Shown here: in pieces, positions 55,707-63,257 of the stretch
Layout of the letters: the number at the start of each line of letters is the position of its first letter
Numbering within the stretch: the stretch's first letter is position 1
Assembly (NCBI RefSeq): GCF_030409945.1
Contig: NZ_JAUFQV010000001.1
Location: 1-64,000 of the forward strand
Source of the DNA: Vibrio tapetis subsp. quintayensis
Lineage (GTDB): Bacteria > Pseudomonadota > Gammaproteobacteria > Enterobacterales > Vibrionaceae
Length of the DNA stretch: 64,000 nucleotides
Reading direction: 5' to 3'
Notes under the pieces: generated by a model
The model's input: the letters and a program-made list of their open reading frames with translations, nothing else
Database searches by the model: none
Told to the model about the DNA's origin: nothing
Made by a program: the position numbers and the translations under genes

Positions 55707-56387
55707 TTATTCCTCACCAAGACCTTTCCATACCGCGACTTGTGTTCGCAACCAATCCGCCCATTCATCAATGCCCTCTCCCGTTTTAGCCGAAATCGGA
55801 ATCACTTTGATATTTGGGTTTAGTCTTGTCACTCGCTCAATGACTGCGTTCAAATCGAAGTCAAAATAGCCCATCGCGTCGATTTTATTGATCAGTAATA
55901 CGTCTACGATTGAGAACATAAGTGGGTATTTTAGTGGTTTGTCGTCCCCTTCTGGCACGCTCAAAATCATGGCATTTTTAGAAGCACCCGTATCAAATTC
56001 GGCTGGGCAAACTAAATTCCCAACATTTTCTAGAATGGCTAGATCGACACCTTCAACCTCCAACCCTGCAAGGCCTTGCTTAGTCATGCAGGCATCAAGA
56101 TGGCACATACCGCCAGTATGAAGTTGGATGACTTTGGCGCTTGTTTTCGCAATGGTGTGCGCATCGACATCCGAGTCTATGTCCGCTTCCATAATGCCGA
56201 TGTGCATTTCGTCTTTCAGTGTTTCAATGGTCTTAACTAATGTGGTTGTTTTGCCTGATCCTGGAGAAGACATCAGGTTAAGCAAAAACAGTTGCTTCTC
56301 TTTTAGCTCCGCTCTCAACAATTCGGCTTGCTTGTCGTTGTTATCAAATACGCTTTCTTTGATTTCCAATACTTTAAAGTTATTCAT
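55707..56387 (-). CDS. hypB: Nickel-insertion GTPase HypB
   Basis: 226 residues. SIMIBI GTPase: Walker A SSPGSGKTT, switch Asp in EADIDSDVDAHTI, the metal site GGMCHLDACM (Cys-His), ENVGNLVCPAEFD, and NKID for guanine. The N-terminal CxxCGC and His-rich nickel-storage segments of some HypB proteins are absent, so this is the short form. AAGG 9 nt upstream; 3 bp before the oxidoreductase start and coupled to it. Confidence 0.94.
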   Translation of the reverse strand: MNNFKVLEIKESVFDNNDKQAELLRAELKEKQLFLLNLMSSPGSGKTTTLVKTIETLKDEMHIGIMEADIDSDVDAHTIAKTSAKVIQLHTGGMCHLDACMTKQGLAGLEVEGVDLAILENVGNLVCPAEFDTGASKNAMILSVPEGDDKPLKYPLMFSIVDVLLINKIDAMGYFDFDLNAVIERVTRLNPNIKVIPISAKTGEGIDEWADWLRTQVAVWKGLGEE

Positions 56388-56412
56388 ACATTGCTACCTT
56401 ATTTTTATTTGA

Positions 56413-56988
56413 TTAACCTAAAAGTGCTAAAAACAAACCACTTGAAGCGACGATGCCAGCGATGACTTTTTTCGGAATGAAAGTGGCAGATTGATATCCG
56501 ACAAACAAAAGTAAAGACGAGCTTAATAGCATGCCGGGAATAAACTGCATGAGGGCAGCGCCGTGTAATTCTGCGCCATGAGCCCAACCATGAAATAATA
56601 CAAGGCTAATAGACAGGCTCATCAGTGCGTTTGTTAACGCGCTGCTGCTATTACGTGCTTTCCAAATTGTGCCTGCTGCAACAAATGCCGAACCAAGGAT
56701 CAAGAATTCCAAGCCGCTGACCGCTCCTGCAATTTTCCCAACCATTGTGCCTAAGAACATACTGCCAATTACACCAAGCACAATTAAAGCCTTACCCTTT
56801 TTGCTCGCCGCTTGCTGCGCCACGACACCCATCGCGAGTAACACCAATAGATGGTCCAAACCAAAGATAGGATGCAAAAAACCCTGTGAGAATGAATTGA
56901 TAAGACCATGGTCGCCAACGTGGGCCAACGCCAATTGAGGGGTGAAAACCGCCGTTATTGCTAACGCTTGAATACTGCTCTTTTTCAT
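56413..56988 (-). CDS. hupE: HupE/UreJ-family nickel permease
   Basis: 191 residues from ATG 56988 (AAGGAAAG upstream). Signal peptide ending QLALA, then HVGDHG, and six membrane helices. The family metal motif HPIFGLDHLLVLLAMG (HP-x3-DH) is in the first helix, and a second His cluster HGWAHGAELHG follows. Imports Ni2+ (or Co2+). First gene of the hupE-hypB-oxidoreductase-hypA operon, supplying metal to HypAB. Confidence 0.92.
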   Translation of the reverse strand: MKKSSIQALAITAVFTPQLALAHVGDHGLINSFSQGFLHPIFGLDHLLVLLAMGVVAQQAASKKGKALIVLGVIGSMFLGTMVGKIAGAVSGLEFLILGSAFVAAGTIWKARNSSSALTNALMSLSISLVLFHGWAHGAELHGAALMQFIPGMLLSSSLLLFVGYQSATFIPKKVIAGIVASSGLFLALLG

Positions 56989-57006
56989 GTCGCTTTCCTT
57001 AATTAA

Positions 57007-57086
57007 AGTTAAAACCAATAACCCCAGTCATTCATTTCGATGGACGGTGTTTATTGGTTTTAACTCTGATATTGGTTTGAACTCAG
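57007..57086. promoter_or_regulatory. Inverted and direct repeats upstream of hupE
   Basis: AGTTAAAACCAATAA (57007-57021) and its exact complement TTATTGGTTTTAACT (57051-57065) form a 15-bp inverted repeat. The right arm is repeated in tandem at 57069-57086 (ATATTGGTTTGAACTCAG). This is either an operator cluster or, as RNA, a hairpin just ahead of the hupE ribosome site. Confidence 0.6.
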
Positions 57087-57199
57087 ATTTTCTATCTCAA
57101 TGTGTTTCGCTATCTGTCTCGTCGTATTAAGGCTAAAAATAAAGTCAATAAAACAGATGAACACCGATTTGCATCAAGTGCCCACCTGTGAGCCTAATG

Positions 57200-57781
57200 T
57201 TATGAGTGGTCAAGCATGTCTTCTTTGAGATCGCTGTCTGTTGGTTTATCTCCTAACCAAATTGACAAGACAGCACGTCGGAATTGCTCACCGGATGTAA
57301 CCGTCAGCTCCTCACCGTTTTTAAACGCGACAATGCCTTTGGTCGGCACACTCAAAAATGTGAATTGATCCCCTTCTTGAATTGGCTCCGAAAAGGCCGT
57401 AATGAAGGTATCAACACTTTCCTTTATCGGAGAAATATCACCGTTCATCGCCAACTTGAAACCGTCGTATACTGCTTCCGTCATTTTTTCTGACGTGATC
57501 ATGCCAGAGGTAATATTGAGTCGAATCGCAACGGGCTCTTGAACTGCAATAACCTCGGTCGCATTCGACATCACTTTTGGCGTAAACAACGAACCTACGT
57601 AAAGATCCATAAAGAACTTGCTTCTTACACCAGCGCCATTAAAGACCATTTGTGAGCCTTGCAAATCAATGGTGTCTGGAATGCTAACGCCCGATACTTT
57701 GGTTTCAGCGATAGCAGTGGATGTCATCGCGGCAGACGCCATCAAACACATTGCACTTACGAGTAGAGTTTTCTTTTTCAT
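57200..57781 (-). CDS. Exported chalcone-isomerase-like protein
   Basis: 193 residues from ATG 57781. Signal peptide MKKKTLLVSAMCLMASAAMTSTAIA. The mature part has the CHI-like fold used by many bacterial periplasmic proteins (VFNGAGVRSKFFMDLYVGSLFTP, AIRLNITSGMITSEKMTEAVYDGF, then RRAVLSIWLGDKPTDSDLKEDML). True isomerase activity is unlikely; the bacterial family is of unknown role. It follows the outer-membrane gene by 123 bp. Confidence 0.83.
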   Translation of the reverse strand: MKKKTLLVSAMCLMASAAMTSTAIAETKVSGVSIPDTIDLQGSQMVFNGAGVRSKFFMDLYVGSLFTPKVMSNATEVIAVQEPVAIRLNITSGMITSEKMTEAVYDGFKLAMNGDISPIKESVDTFITAFSEPIQEGDQFTFLSVPTKGIVAFKNGEELTVTSGEQFRRAVLSIWLGDKPTDSDLKEDMLDHS

Positions 57782-57904
57782 CCCACTGTCCTGTCTTGTT
57801 CTTGATAATTGAAATAGGAGGTTGGCGCCAATACATTCCATCCGAGGGAGAGCAGTGGATAGGTTCAAATGCATTAGCGCCGAACACGGTATTAATGAAA
57901 TATC

Positions 57905-58777
57905 CTAAAATGCGTAGTTGTATTCCAACCAGTAGCTATCATCCGTATCATCACTATCATCGGTTTTGTAGTTCATACGAAGATTCTGGTGGCTGTTAAT
58001 TTGGTACGCGACAGAAATCTCGCCTTCAACATTCGCCATTTGCATGCCGCCTTTTAGTACATCATCACTCCAGTTTTTGCCTTGTATTGCACCGGTATAA
58101 CGTGCGCTACCCAACACCCACCAGTTATCATTAATCGTATAACGTGCATACGCCATACCCGTCATGATCAAAGAGGCAACGTCAACGCCGCTACTTCTTA
58201 GCCCGAGCGCTCCCGCATTAGAACCAAGTGACGAACTTGCCAACATGTCTAAGTTGTCTTCAACAATTACGCCACCCACATACAAAACCGGGAAAATGTA
58301 GAAATTATCAGTAACCGGAATGGTCATGACCGGGCCCGCTTGAACGGCGGTCATCGTGCCGTAGAATGGGTGGTCACCAATGGATGCATCTATCGACCAA
58401 CCAGTGCCGTTAGTGGTATTGATGGTACCAAAGCGTAAACGGTAAGAGCGCTCACTTTTTTCATCATTGAAAGTCGGTACTAATCCAGCAACTGGGTGGT
58501 TGACTGTGCCTGAAAACTTCGCTGACTTATCACCCTCATTGAATACATTTTTTGCTTCAAAGATGATCCCTGTTTTTTGCCCAGAATCTCCCTTTGTTTC
58601 AGACAACATTAATTGCCCTTTTAAGTTCATTCCTTCATTGCCATAAGAAACACCAACTGACGTATATACATCAGTAGGGTTTGACATATCGATATCGCTT
58701 TTCTTTTCTTCTGCTGCATTAACAAGTGCAGGAGCCATAGACAAAGTAATTGCCATTGCAAGAGTGCTATTTTTCAT
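57905..58777 (-). CDS. Outer-membrane beta-barrel protein
   Basis: 290 residues. Signal peptide MKNSTLAMAITLSMAPALVNA. Many amphipathic strands, ending YWLEYNYAF with terminal Phe. Its general look fits the transporter/porin-like proteins of the phenol meta-pathway group, but I cannot fix a family. Third gene of the operon that begins with two DUF5692-like proteins, suggesting a cell-surface component of the same system. Confidence 0.78.
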   Translation of the reverse strand: MKNSTLAMAITLSMAPALVNAAEEKKSDIDMSNPTDVYTSVGVSYGNEGMNLKGQLMLSETKGDSGQKTGIIFEAKNVFNEGDKSAKFSGTVNHPVAGLVPTFNDEKSERSYRLRFGTINTTNGTGWSIDASIGDHPFYGTMTAVQAGPVMTIPVTDNFYIFPVLYVGGVIVEDNLDMLASSSLGSNAGALGLRSSGVDVASLIMTGMAYARYTINDNWWVLGSARYTGAIQGKNWSDDVLKGGMQMANVEGEISVAYQINSHQNLRMNYKTDDSDDTDDSYWLEYNYAF

Positions 58778-58895
58778 ATTACTACCTATTTAATTCGTTA
58801 AAATTTGGACTAAAAATATTGTTATTAGCATTGATACTGAAGTTGATTTTTAAATTATATTTATTGCCGAATTGAATTGTTCGGATTATTCAATA

Positions 58896-60068
58896 CTAAG
58901 CAGGTGATTTAATTCTGCTCATTTTCCATTTACCACTGAAGAATACATATGCGTAGGCCGCGTTAATAATAAAGCTCGCAAGACCTGCCAATAACATTAA
59001 TTCATCATTACGAGGCATCATCACGACATTACTTTCGTACATAAACGGACAGCTGAAGTAATACATAAACGAACCAGCCAGAGTAAATGCTCGTGCTTGT
59101 AGCCATGTGCCTTTCTTAATAAACATTGCAGGTAGCGTTGCTGCAATTAACACCATCATTTGCGCGGTTGCTGACCCTGGAAAGTTAAGGTAAACAAAAA
59201 CGATATTCCAAACATCGTAAGCGATGATCCAGAAAGCCGTCATTGCGGGCCACACCATGTCACGCTCTTTACTCTTATCTGCTGCGATTTTCGCCCATCC
59301 AGTTAAGGTTATGATGGATAACACCCCACCAATTGCGTTCAATATGTTAGCCATATTGCCCATGCTGAAATCTTGCATAACAGCTTCAGAAATATTAATG
59401 GCTAGGAAGGCCGCTGCACCGAACTTAGCCCATTTCATATCCCCGACTTTGGTAAATCGTATAAGGGTAAATAACGCAGCAGCACCAACAACTGAGTATA
59501 ACTTTATCCATTTAAACCAGTATGTTACTCCATAGCTTGACCACAGTGGAATCAACACGATAGGCAACACGAACCAGAACAGATAGTTAAGGTTTTTATT
59601 GCGACGACACACTTCGTTCAATAACATCAGACCAAACAACACAAACAATACGTGCATGATTGCACGGTATTGATACCACTTGTGAATATTGAACCCATCG
59701 TCTTCAAGAGTGAAACGAAATTGCTCTGAATCCAGTACTTTGATTGTGGCACCATCAAAGTCCGTAATTTCATCTCCCGGAATACTTGAGATGGTGATCA
59801 CGTCACCTTGTTGCGCCCAACGTTGGGTCTCGGTTTTATTAAAACCGCCAGATTGCTTGGTGACCAACACACTGTCATCCACACCAAACTCTAAGCGATA
59901 AAACAAGCTACCTTCGCCTGGTTTTCCATCCCGTGTTCCTTGCCAAATTTCTCCGGCAGGGGTGATTGCACTGGATTGTTCATTGGCAGAAACACTGCCA
60001 ACAAAACCCACGCACATAAGCACAACGGCCATCAGCATGCTTACGAATTTTTGATTTATGAGCTTCAT
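58896..60068 (-). CDS. DUF5692-like membrane protein with exported N-terminal domain
   Basis: 390 residues. Signal peptide (to about residue 28), a roughly 105-residue beta-rich exported domain (ITPAGEIWQGTRDGKPGEGSL), then about eight membrane helices. The membrane part is homologous to the next upstream gene: INISEAVMQDFSMGNMANILNA, YDVWNIVFVYLNFPG and LQARAFTLAGSFMYYF each have counterparts there. I recall this as the DUF5692 family; function unknown. Confidence 0.78.
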   Translation of the reverse strand: MKLINQKFVSMLMAVVLMCVGFVGSVSANEQSSAITPAGEIWQGTRDGKPGEGSLFYRLEFGVDDSVLVTKQSGGFNKTETQRWAQQGDVITISSIPGDEITDFDGATIKVLDSEQFRFTLEDDGFNIHKWYQYRAIMHVLFVLFGLMLLNEVCRRNKNLNYLFWFVLPIVLIPLWSSYGVTYWFKWIKLYSVVGAAALFTLIRFTKVGDMKWAKFGAAAFLAINISEAVMQDFSMGNMANILNAIGGVLSIITLTGWAKIAADKSKERDMVWPAMTAFWIIAYDVWNIVFVYLNFPGSATAQMMVLIAATLPAMFIKKGTWLQARAFTLAGSFMYYFSCPFMYESNVVMMPRNDELMLLAGLASFIINAAYAYVFFSGKWKMSRIKSPA

Positions 60069-60130
60069 AATCGATACTCTCGTTGGTTATCTATGGGTGC
60101 CCAATTAAAGAGCACCACTAATTTTCGCTT

Positions 60131-61024
60131 CTATGCGTTAACCGGTTTGGCTAAGTGCATAGGACTTTGATCGGTTTCTGGTGGTGCATTTTTGCCAAAT
60201 GGTGGCTCGCCGGTTTCGCTTTTTTGTTTCTTGTAGAAATACCAAATAACAAACGGAACGTGCATAGCTAAGTTCGCCACACCCCAGTAATAAAGGACGT
60301 TGTCATTTGCCCAACTTGAGGAATCCATTATTGGCGTAAAGATATCGCCATTTGCGCGAATTAATATATGGAAAGCCAGTGTATAAACTCGTGCTATTAC
60401 GTATAGCTCTGGTCTTCCTTTAATTAGTGGGTAAAGTTCCGCAGCCATTAGAATACAGAATGAAGATGCGAAGTAACCAGGGTTCTCTCCAAATACGAAT
60501 GCCAAATTCCATGTGGTGTATAGGAAGTTCCATGCCGCTGTTGAGTAGAACAATAAGTCATGTGGTGAATCTTTACTTATTATCCAGTAATTTCTTTTCC
60601 CATTTTTATATCTAGGGAACGGAATGGTAATACACAAAATAACACCGCAAATTGCATTCATATAATTTGCTGTGGCGAAATCTTTTGCCGTCGCTTCGGC
60701 AATATTCAAGAACAATACAGCGTAAAGTACTTTTAGAACCCAATCGCCTCTAAAAAACTTTAACACTCTATTTGGGTTATCGTGATAGAGCCACGCTAAC
60801 CTCGCTCCCCCAACCACAATTGCAGTTGGAATTAAAACACTGACCGTTTTGACCCAACGGAACCAACCATCCAAATGTTCAGCCCACATCGGTGCGGTAA
60901 GTAGTGAAAGTAACCAAAAGGCTGCGGTCAGCCTCGGCGTTCGTCGCATTGCTTCAACCAAAACGAGTAGAATTAAAATGTAACCACTCATCGAAACAAC
61001 ATATTGCATCATGGGAATTTCCAT
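60131..61024 (-). CDS. DUF5692-like membrane protein
   Basis: 297 residues from ATG 61024, chosen because GGAGGGG lies 7 nt upstream. About eight membrane helices. Shared blocks with the downstream gene: LNIAEATAKDFATANYMNA, TTWNLAFVFGENPGYFAS and VIARVYTLAFHI. It lacks the exported domain of its partner and has a Pro/Glu-rich cytoplasmic tail. First gene of the operon. Confidence 0.78.
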   Translation of the reverse strand: MEIPMMQYVVSMSGYILILLVLVEAMRRTPRLTAAFWLLSLLTAPMWAEHLDGWFRWVKTVSVLIPTAIVVGGARLAWLYHDNPNRVLKFFRGDWVLKVLYAVLFLNIAEATAKDFATANYMNAICGVILCITIPFPRYKNGKRNYWIISKDSPHDLLFYSTAAWNFLYTTWNLAFVFGENPGYFASSFCILMAAELYPLIKGRPELYVIARVYTLAFHILIRANGDIFTPIMDSSSWANDNVLYYWGVANLAMHVPFVIWYFYKKQKSETGEPPFGKNAPPETDQSPMHLAKPVNA

Positions 61025-61081
61025 AGCCCCTCCAAAGTTTATCAACATGTAAAATTCGTTTATCTCCGCTATCGCAGAGTT

Positions 61082-61135
61082 AGAGTAATAACTTTAAATT
61101 AGACCAATTACTCTAAACTAGAGCTATTACTCTAG
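61082..61135. promoter_or_regulatory. Cluster of inverted repeats (ATTACTCT / CTAGAG)
   Basis: AGAGTAAT (61082-61089) with ATTACTCT (61107-61114), then CTAGAG (61118-61123) with CTCTAG (61130-61135). The TTACTCTA core occurs three times counting both strands. Probable operator 58 bp ahead of the first DUF5692 start. Confidence 0.5.
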
Positions 61136-61195
61136 ATCTGAACTGTGATCTTTTATGTGCTCCAGCTCATAAAACAATCCCATTAAAATTGTGGG

Positions 61196-61205
61196 TATTG
61201 GTTTT
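61196..61205. promoter_or_regulatory. TATTGGTTTT motif shared with the hupE upstream region
   Basis: Same core as the hupE inverted and direct repeats (AAAACCAATA on the minus strand), 171 bp before the DUF5692 start. A single copy of a 10-mer, so chance is possible. Confidence 0.3.
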
Positions 61206-61491
61206 GTTTATAAATCGTGAACTTTGTCTCATTACGGTGGGCATAGCGGTCAGATAAACCACATTTTGTAATACTTAATGCTTATCTGATTGAATCTGAC
61301 ATGATGTTAGGCTAATTATTGACGTTTATTTAGGTAAATAGACTTAACAACTAACTATGCTGTGATTAGCGTAAGGCTATAGAATCGAGATGAAGTCGCA
61401 CTTCACGAAGCGGAATAAGTGAAGTGCTGAGGCATGGGGTAAAAAGTGACACTACGGGAAGTTAAGAGATCCCCGTCAATGTATTTGTTGA

Positions 61492-61977
61492 TTACTTTTC
61501 AAATTGGTTTAGCCATAGCTTTAAATATTGATCTAGTTCCCTAGACGATTCTAAAGACAAATCGGACACCAACTCTTGCTGAATTTGAACATAGTTCTTC
61601 ATCATATCATCGATCAATTCGTATCCATCTTTCGATAATTCAACCGAGACACTACGGCGATCTTCTTTGCTGTGACTGCGAATGATCAACCCTTTAGATT
61701 CTAGTTTGTCTAAGCGATTGGTCATGGCACCAGAGGTTAGCATCATAGTATTCATTAAGGCTGATGGTGTTAAGCGGTAAGGAGACCCACTTCTTCTCAG
61801 TGTTGCCAATACATCGAACTCACCCATTTTTAAATCATAACTTTTATGAAATTCGCTCAACTTCGTTTCAATGTGTTTGGACAGACGAAGTAAACGCCCA
61901 ATTAACGCCATCGGTTTTGTTTCAAGCTCTGGTTTTTCAATTGCCCATTGCCCAATAATTTTATCTACTGCATCCAT
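61492..61977 (-). CDS. MarR-family regulator
   Basis: 161 residues. Winged HTH with MGEFDVLATLRRSGSPYRLTPSALMNTMMLTSGAMTNRLDKLESKGLI and wing SHSKEDRRSVSVELSKDGYELID, between dimerising helices. Divergent from the EamA gene at 62137, with a 9-bp inverted repeat between them, so autoregulation and control of the exporter are likely. Confidence 0.92.
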   Translation of the reverse strand: MDAVDKIIGQWAIEKPELETKPMALIGRLLRLSKHIETKLSEFHKSYDLKMGEFDVLATLRRSGSPYRLTPSALMNTMMLTSGAMTNRLDKLESKGLIIRSHSKEDRRSVSVELSKDGYELIDDMMKNYVQIQQELVSDLSLESSRELDQYLKLWLNQFEK

Positions 61978-62053
61978 GAGTTTTGACCTAGAAGTTAGTG
62001 CTTTCTTATTAGTACTTTAGCATAAACTCACTTCAGATAAAGTGTATTAACCA

Positions 62054-62079
62054 AAAGTATCTCGACATAAAGATACTTT
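62054..62079. promoter_or_regulatory. Probable MarR-regulator operator
   Basis: AAAGTATCT (62054-62062) and AGATACTTT (62071-62079), perfect 9-bp arms with 8-nt spacer, between divergent marR-type and eamA genes. Confidence 0.65.
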
Positions 62080-62136
62080 ACTTGTGTTTTTTTTAAGCGT
62101 ACAGTTCAGACATAACTTCACGTAAAGATAATTAAT

Positions 62137-63051
62137 ATGAATATACTGCTCGCGATGATCCCGGCCTTTTTTTGGGGCACGACTTATTCTGTCACACAAT
62201 ATACGTTACATGATTGGCCTCCTTTATTGCTCGGGGCACTGCGCGCTCTGCCCGCTGGTCTTATATTGTTAGTCATAAAACCATCACTACCAAATAGACA
62301 GTACCTACCTACGCTTGCAAAACTTGGTCTCGTTAATATAGCCTTATTTTTTAGTCTCATTTTTGTCATGGCACTGACGTTACCATCGGCTATTTCTGGT
62401 GTTGGTATGATTTCAGTGCCAGTCTTTGCCATGTTGTACCTATGGATAGTCAAGAAAATAAGACCCAACCTAATTCAAGCTGTATGCGGCTTTGGCATCA
62501 TTAGCCTAGCATGGCTGCTATTCGATCCTAGTTCTATTTCACTTGATCCCATAGGCCTAATTGCCATGCTGTTAGCCATAATGTGCATTGTTGTAGGCAG
62601 CAGCATCACGAAGTCTCTCGGCACCAAAATCCATTGGTGGACGGTACTGACATGGCAACTAATTTTAGGTGGCATCTTTTTAAGCATCGCGGCCCTGGTT
62701 CACAGCCTCTTCGCACCTGATTCCTATCGCGAAGCCCTCAGTTCGTTTGATAGTCGAAACTTCATCGGCCTACTCTGGGTTATTGGGTTCAATACTGCCC
62801 TTGGCTATGGTATGTACGTATGGCTGCTACAACGTATGTCCGTTGTGGATTTTACGTTTGGCGGCATCGCTAACCCAATAGCCGGTATTCTTGGTGGCAT
62901 GTTACTGATGGGGAATGCATTTTCAGTGTCGCAGTACGCATTAATGTTGGGAATGATTTTGCTATCGCTTGCCCCACAAAGCATCATGATTATCCGAAAG
63001 CGTTATATAGCTTCTTCACGCAACCTAAAAAGCGAACCCAGTAAAACGTAA
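62137..63051 (+). CDS. EamA/DMT-family transporter
   Basis: 304 residues, ten membrane helices. The N-terminus MIPAFFWGTTYSVTQYTLHDWPPLLLGALRALPAGL is the EamA first repeat. The second repeat includes GLLWVIGFNTALGYGMYVWLLQRM and AGILGGMLLMGNAFSVSQY. Metabolite or drug exporter under the divergent MarR-type regulator. Confidence 0.88.
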   Translation: MNILLAMIPAFFWGTTYSVTQYTLHDWPPLLLGALRALPAGLILLVIKPSLPNRQYLPTLAKLGLVNIALFFSLIFVMALTLPSAISGVGMISVPVFAMLYLWIVKKIRPNLIQAVCGFGIISLAWLLFDPSSISLDPIGLIAMLLAIMCIVVGSSITKSLGTKIHWWTVLTWQLILGGIFLSIAALVHSLFAPDSYREALSSFDSRNFIGLLWVIGFNTALGYGMYVWLLQRMSVVDFTFGGIANPIAGILGGMLLMGNAFSVSQYALMLGMILLSLAPQSIMIIRKRYIASSRNLKSEPSKT

Positions 63052-63120
63052 TATCATGATTAGAGTATCAACCAGAAAGTACATTGATAACCATGTTAAA
63101 CACATAACGAAAACGAATGA

Positions 63121-63154
63121 TAAGTGATTGAAGCGGAGCCAACTCAATCACTTA
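63121..63154 (+). terminator. Hairpin after the EamA gene
   Basis: Perfect 11-bp arms TAAGTGATTGA and TCAATCACTTA with a 12-nt loop, 70 bp past the stop. No T-run follows, so it could be a terminator-like or processing structure. Confidence 0.4.
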
Positions 63155-63257
63155 CACCATAAGCTCCTCGGATTAGTGTAACGGTGTTTGTCTAGCGCTT
63201 GTTTTCTGTAGGCTGAACGGTAAAATCGAGCACCCTGATCTCCTTATATATGACGTT

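Larger units (their letters stand above)
61025..61491. other. Regulatory region upstream of the DUF5692 operon
   Basis: 467 bases. It holds the inverted repeats at 61082-61135 and the TATTGGTTTT motif at 61196-61205 (listed). No gene seen. Confidence 0.55.

Noticed and set aside
57007..57086. NikR operator upstream of hupE
   Set aside because: The repeat sequence and spacing do not match GTATGA-N16-TCATAC.
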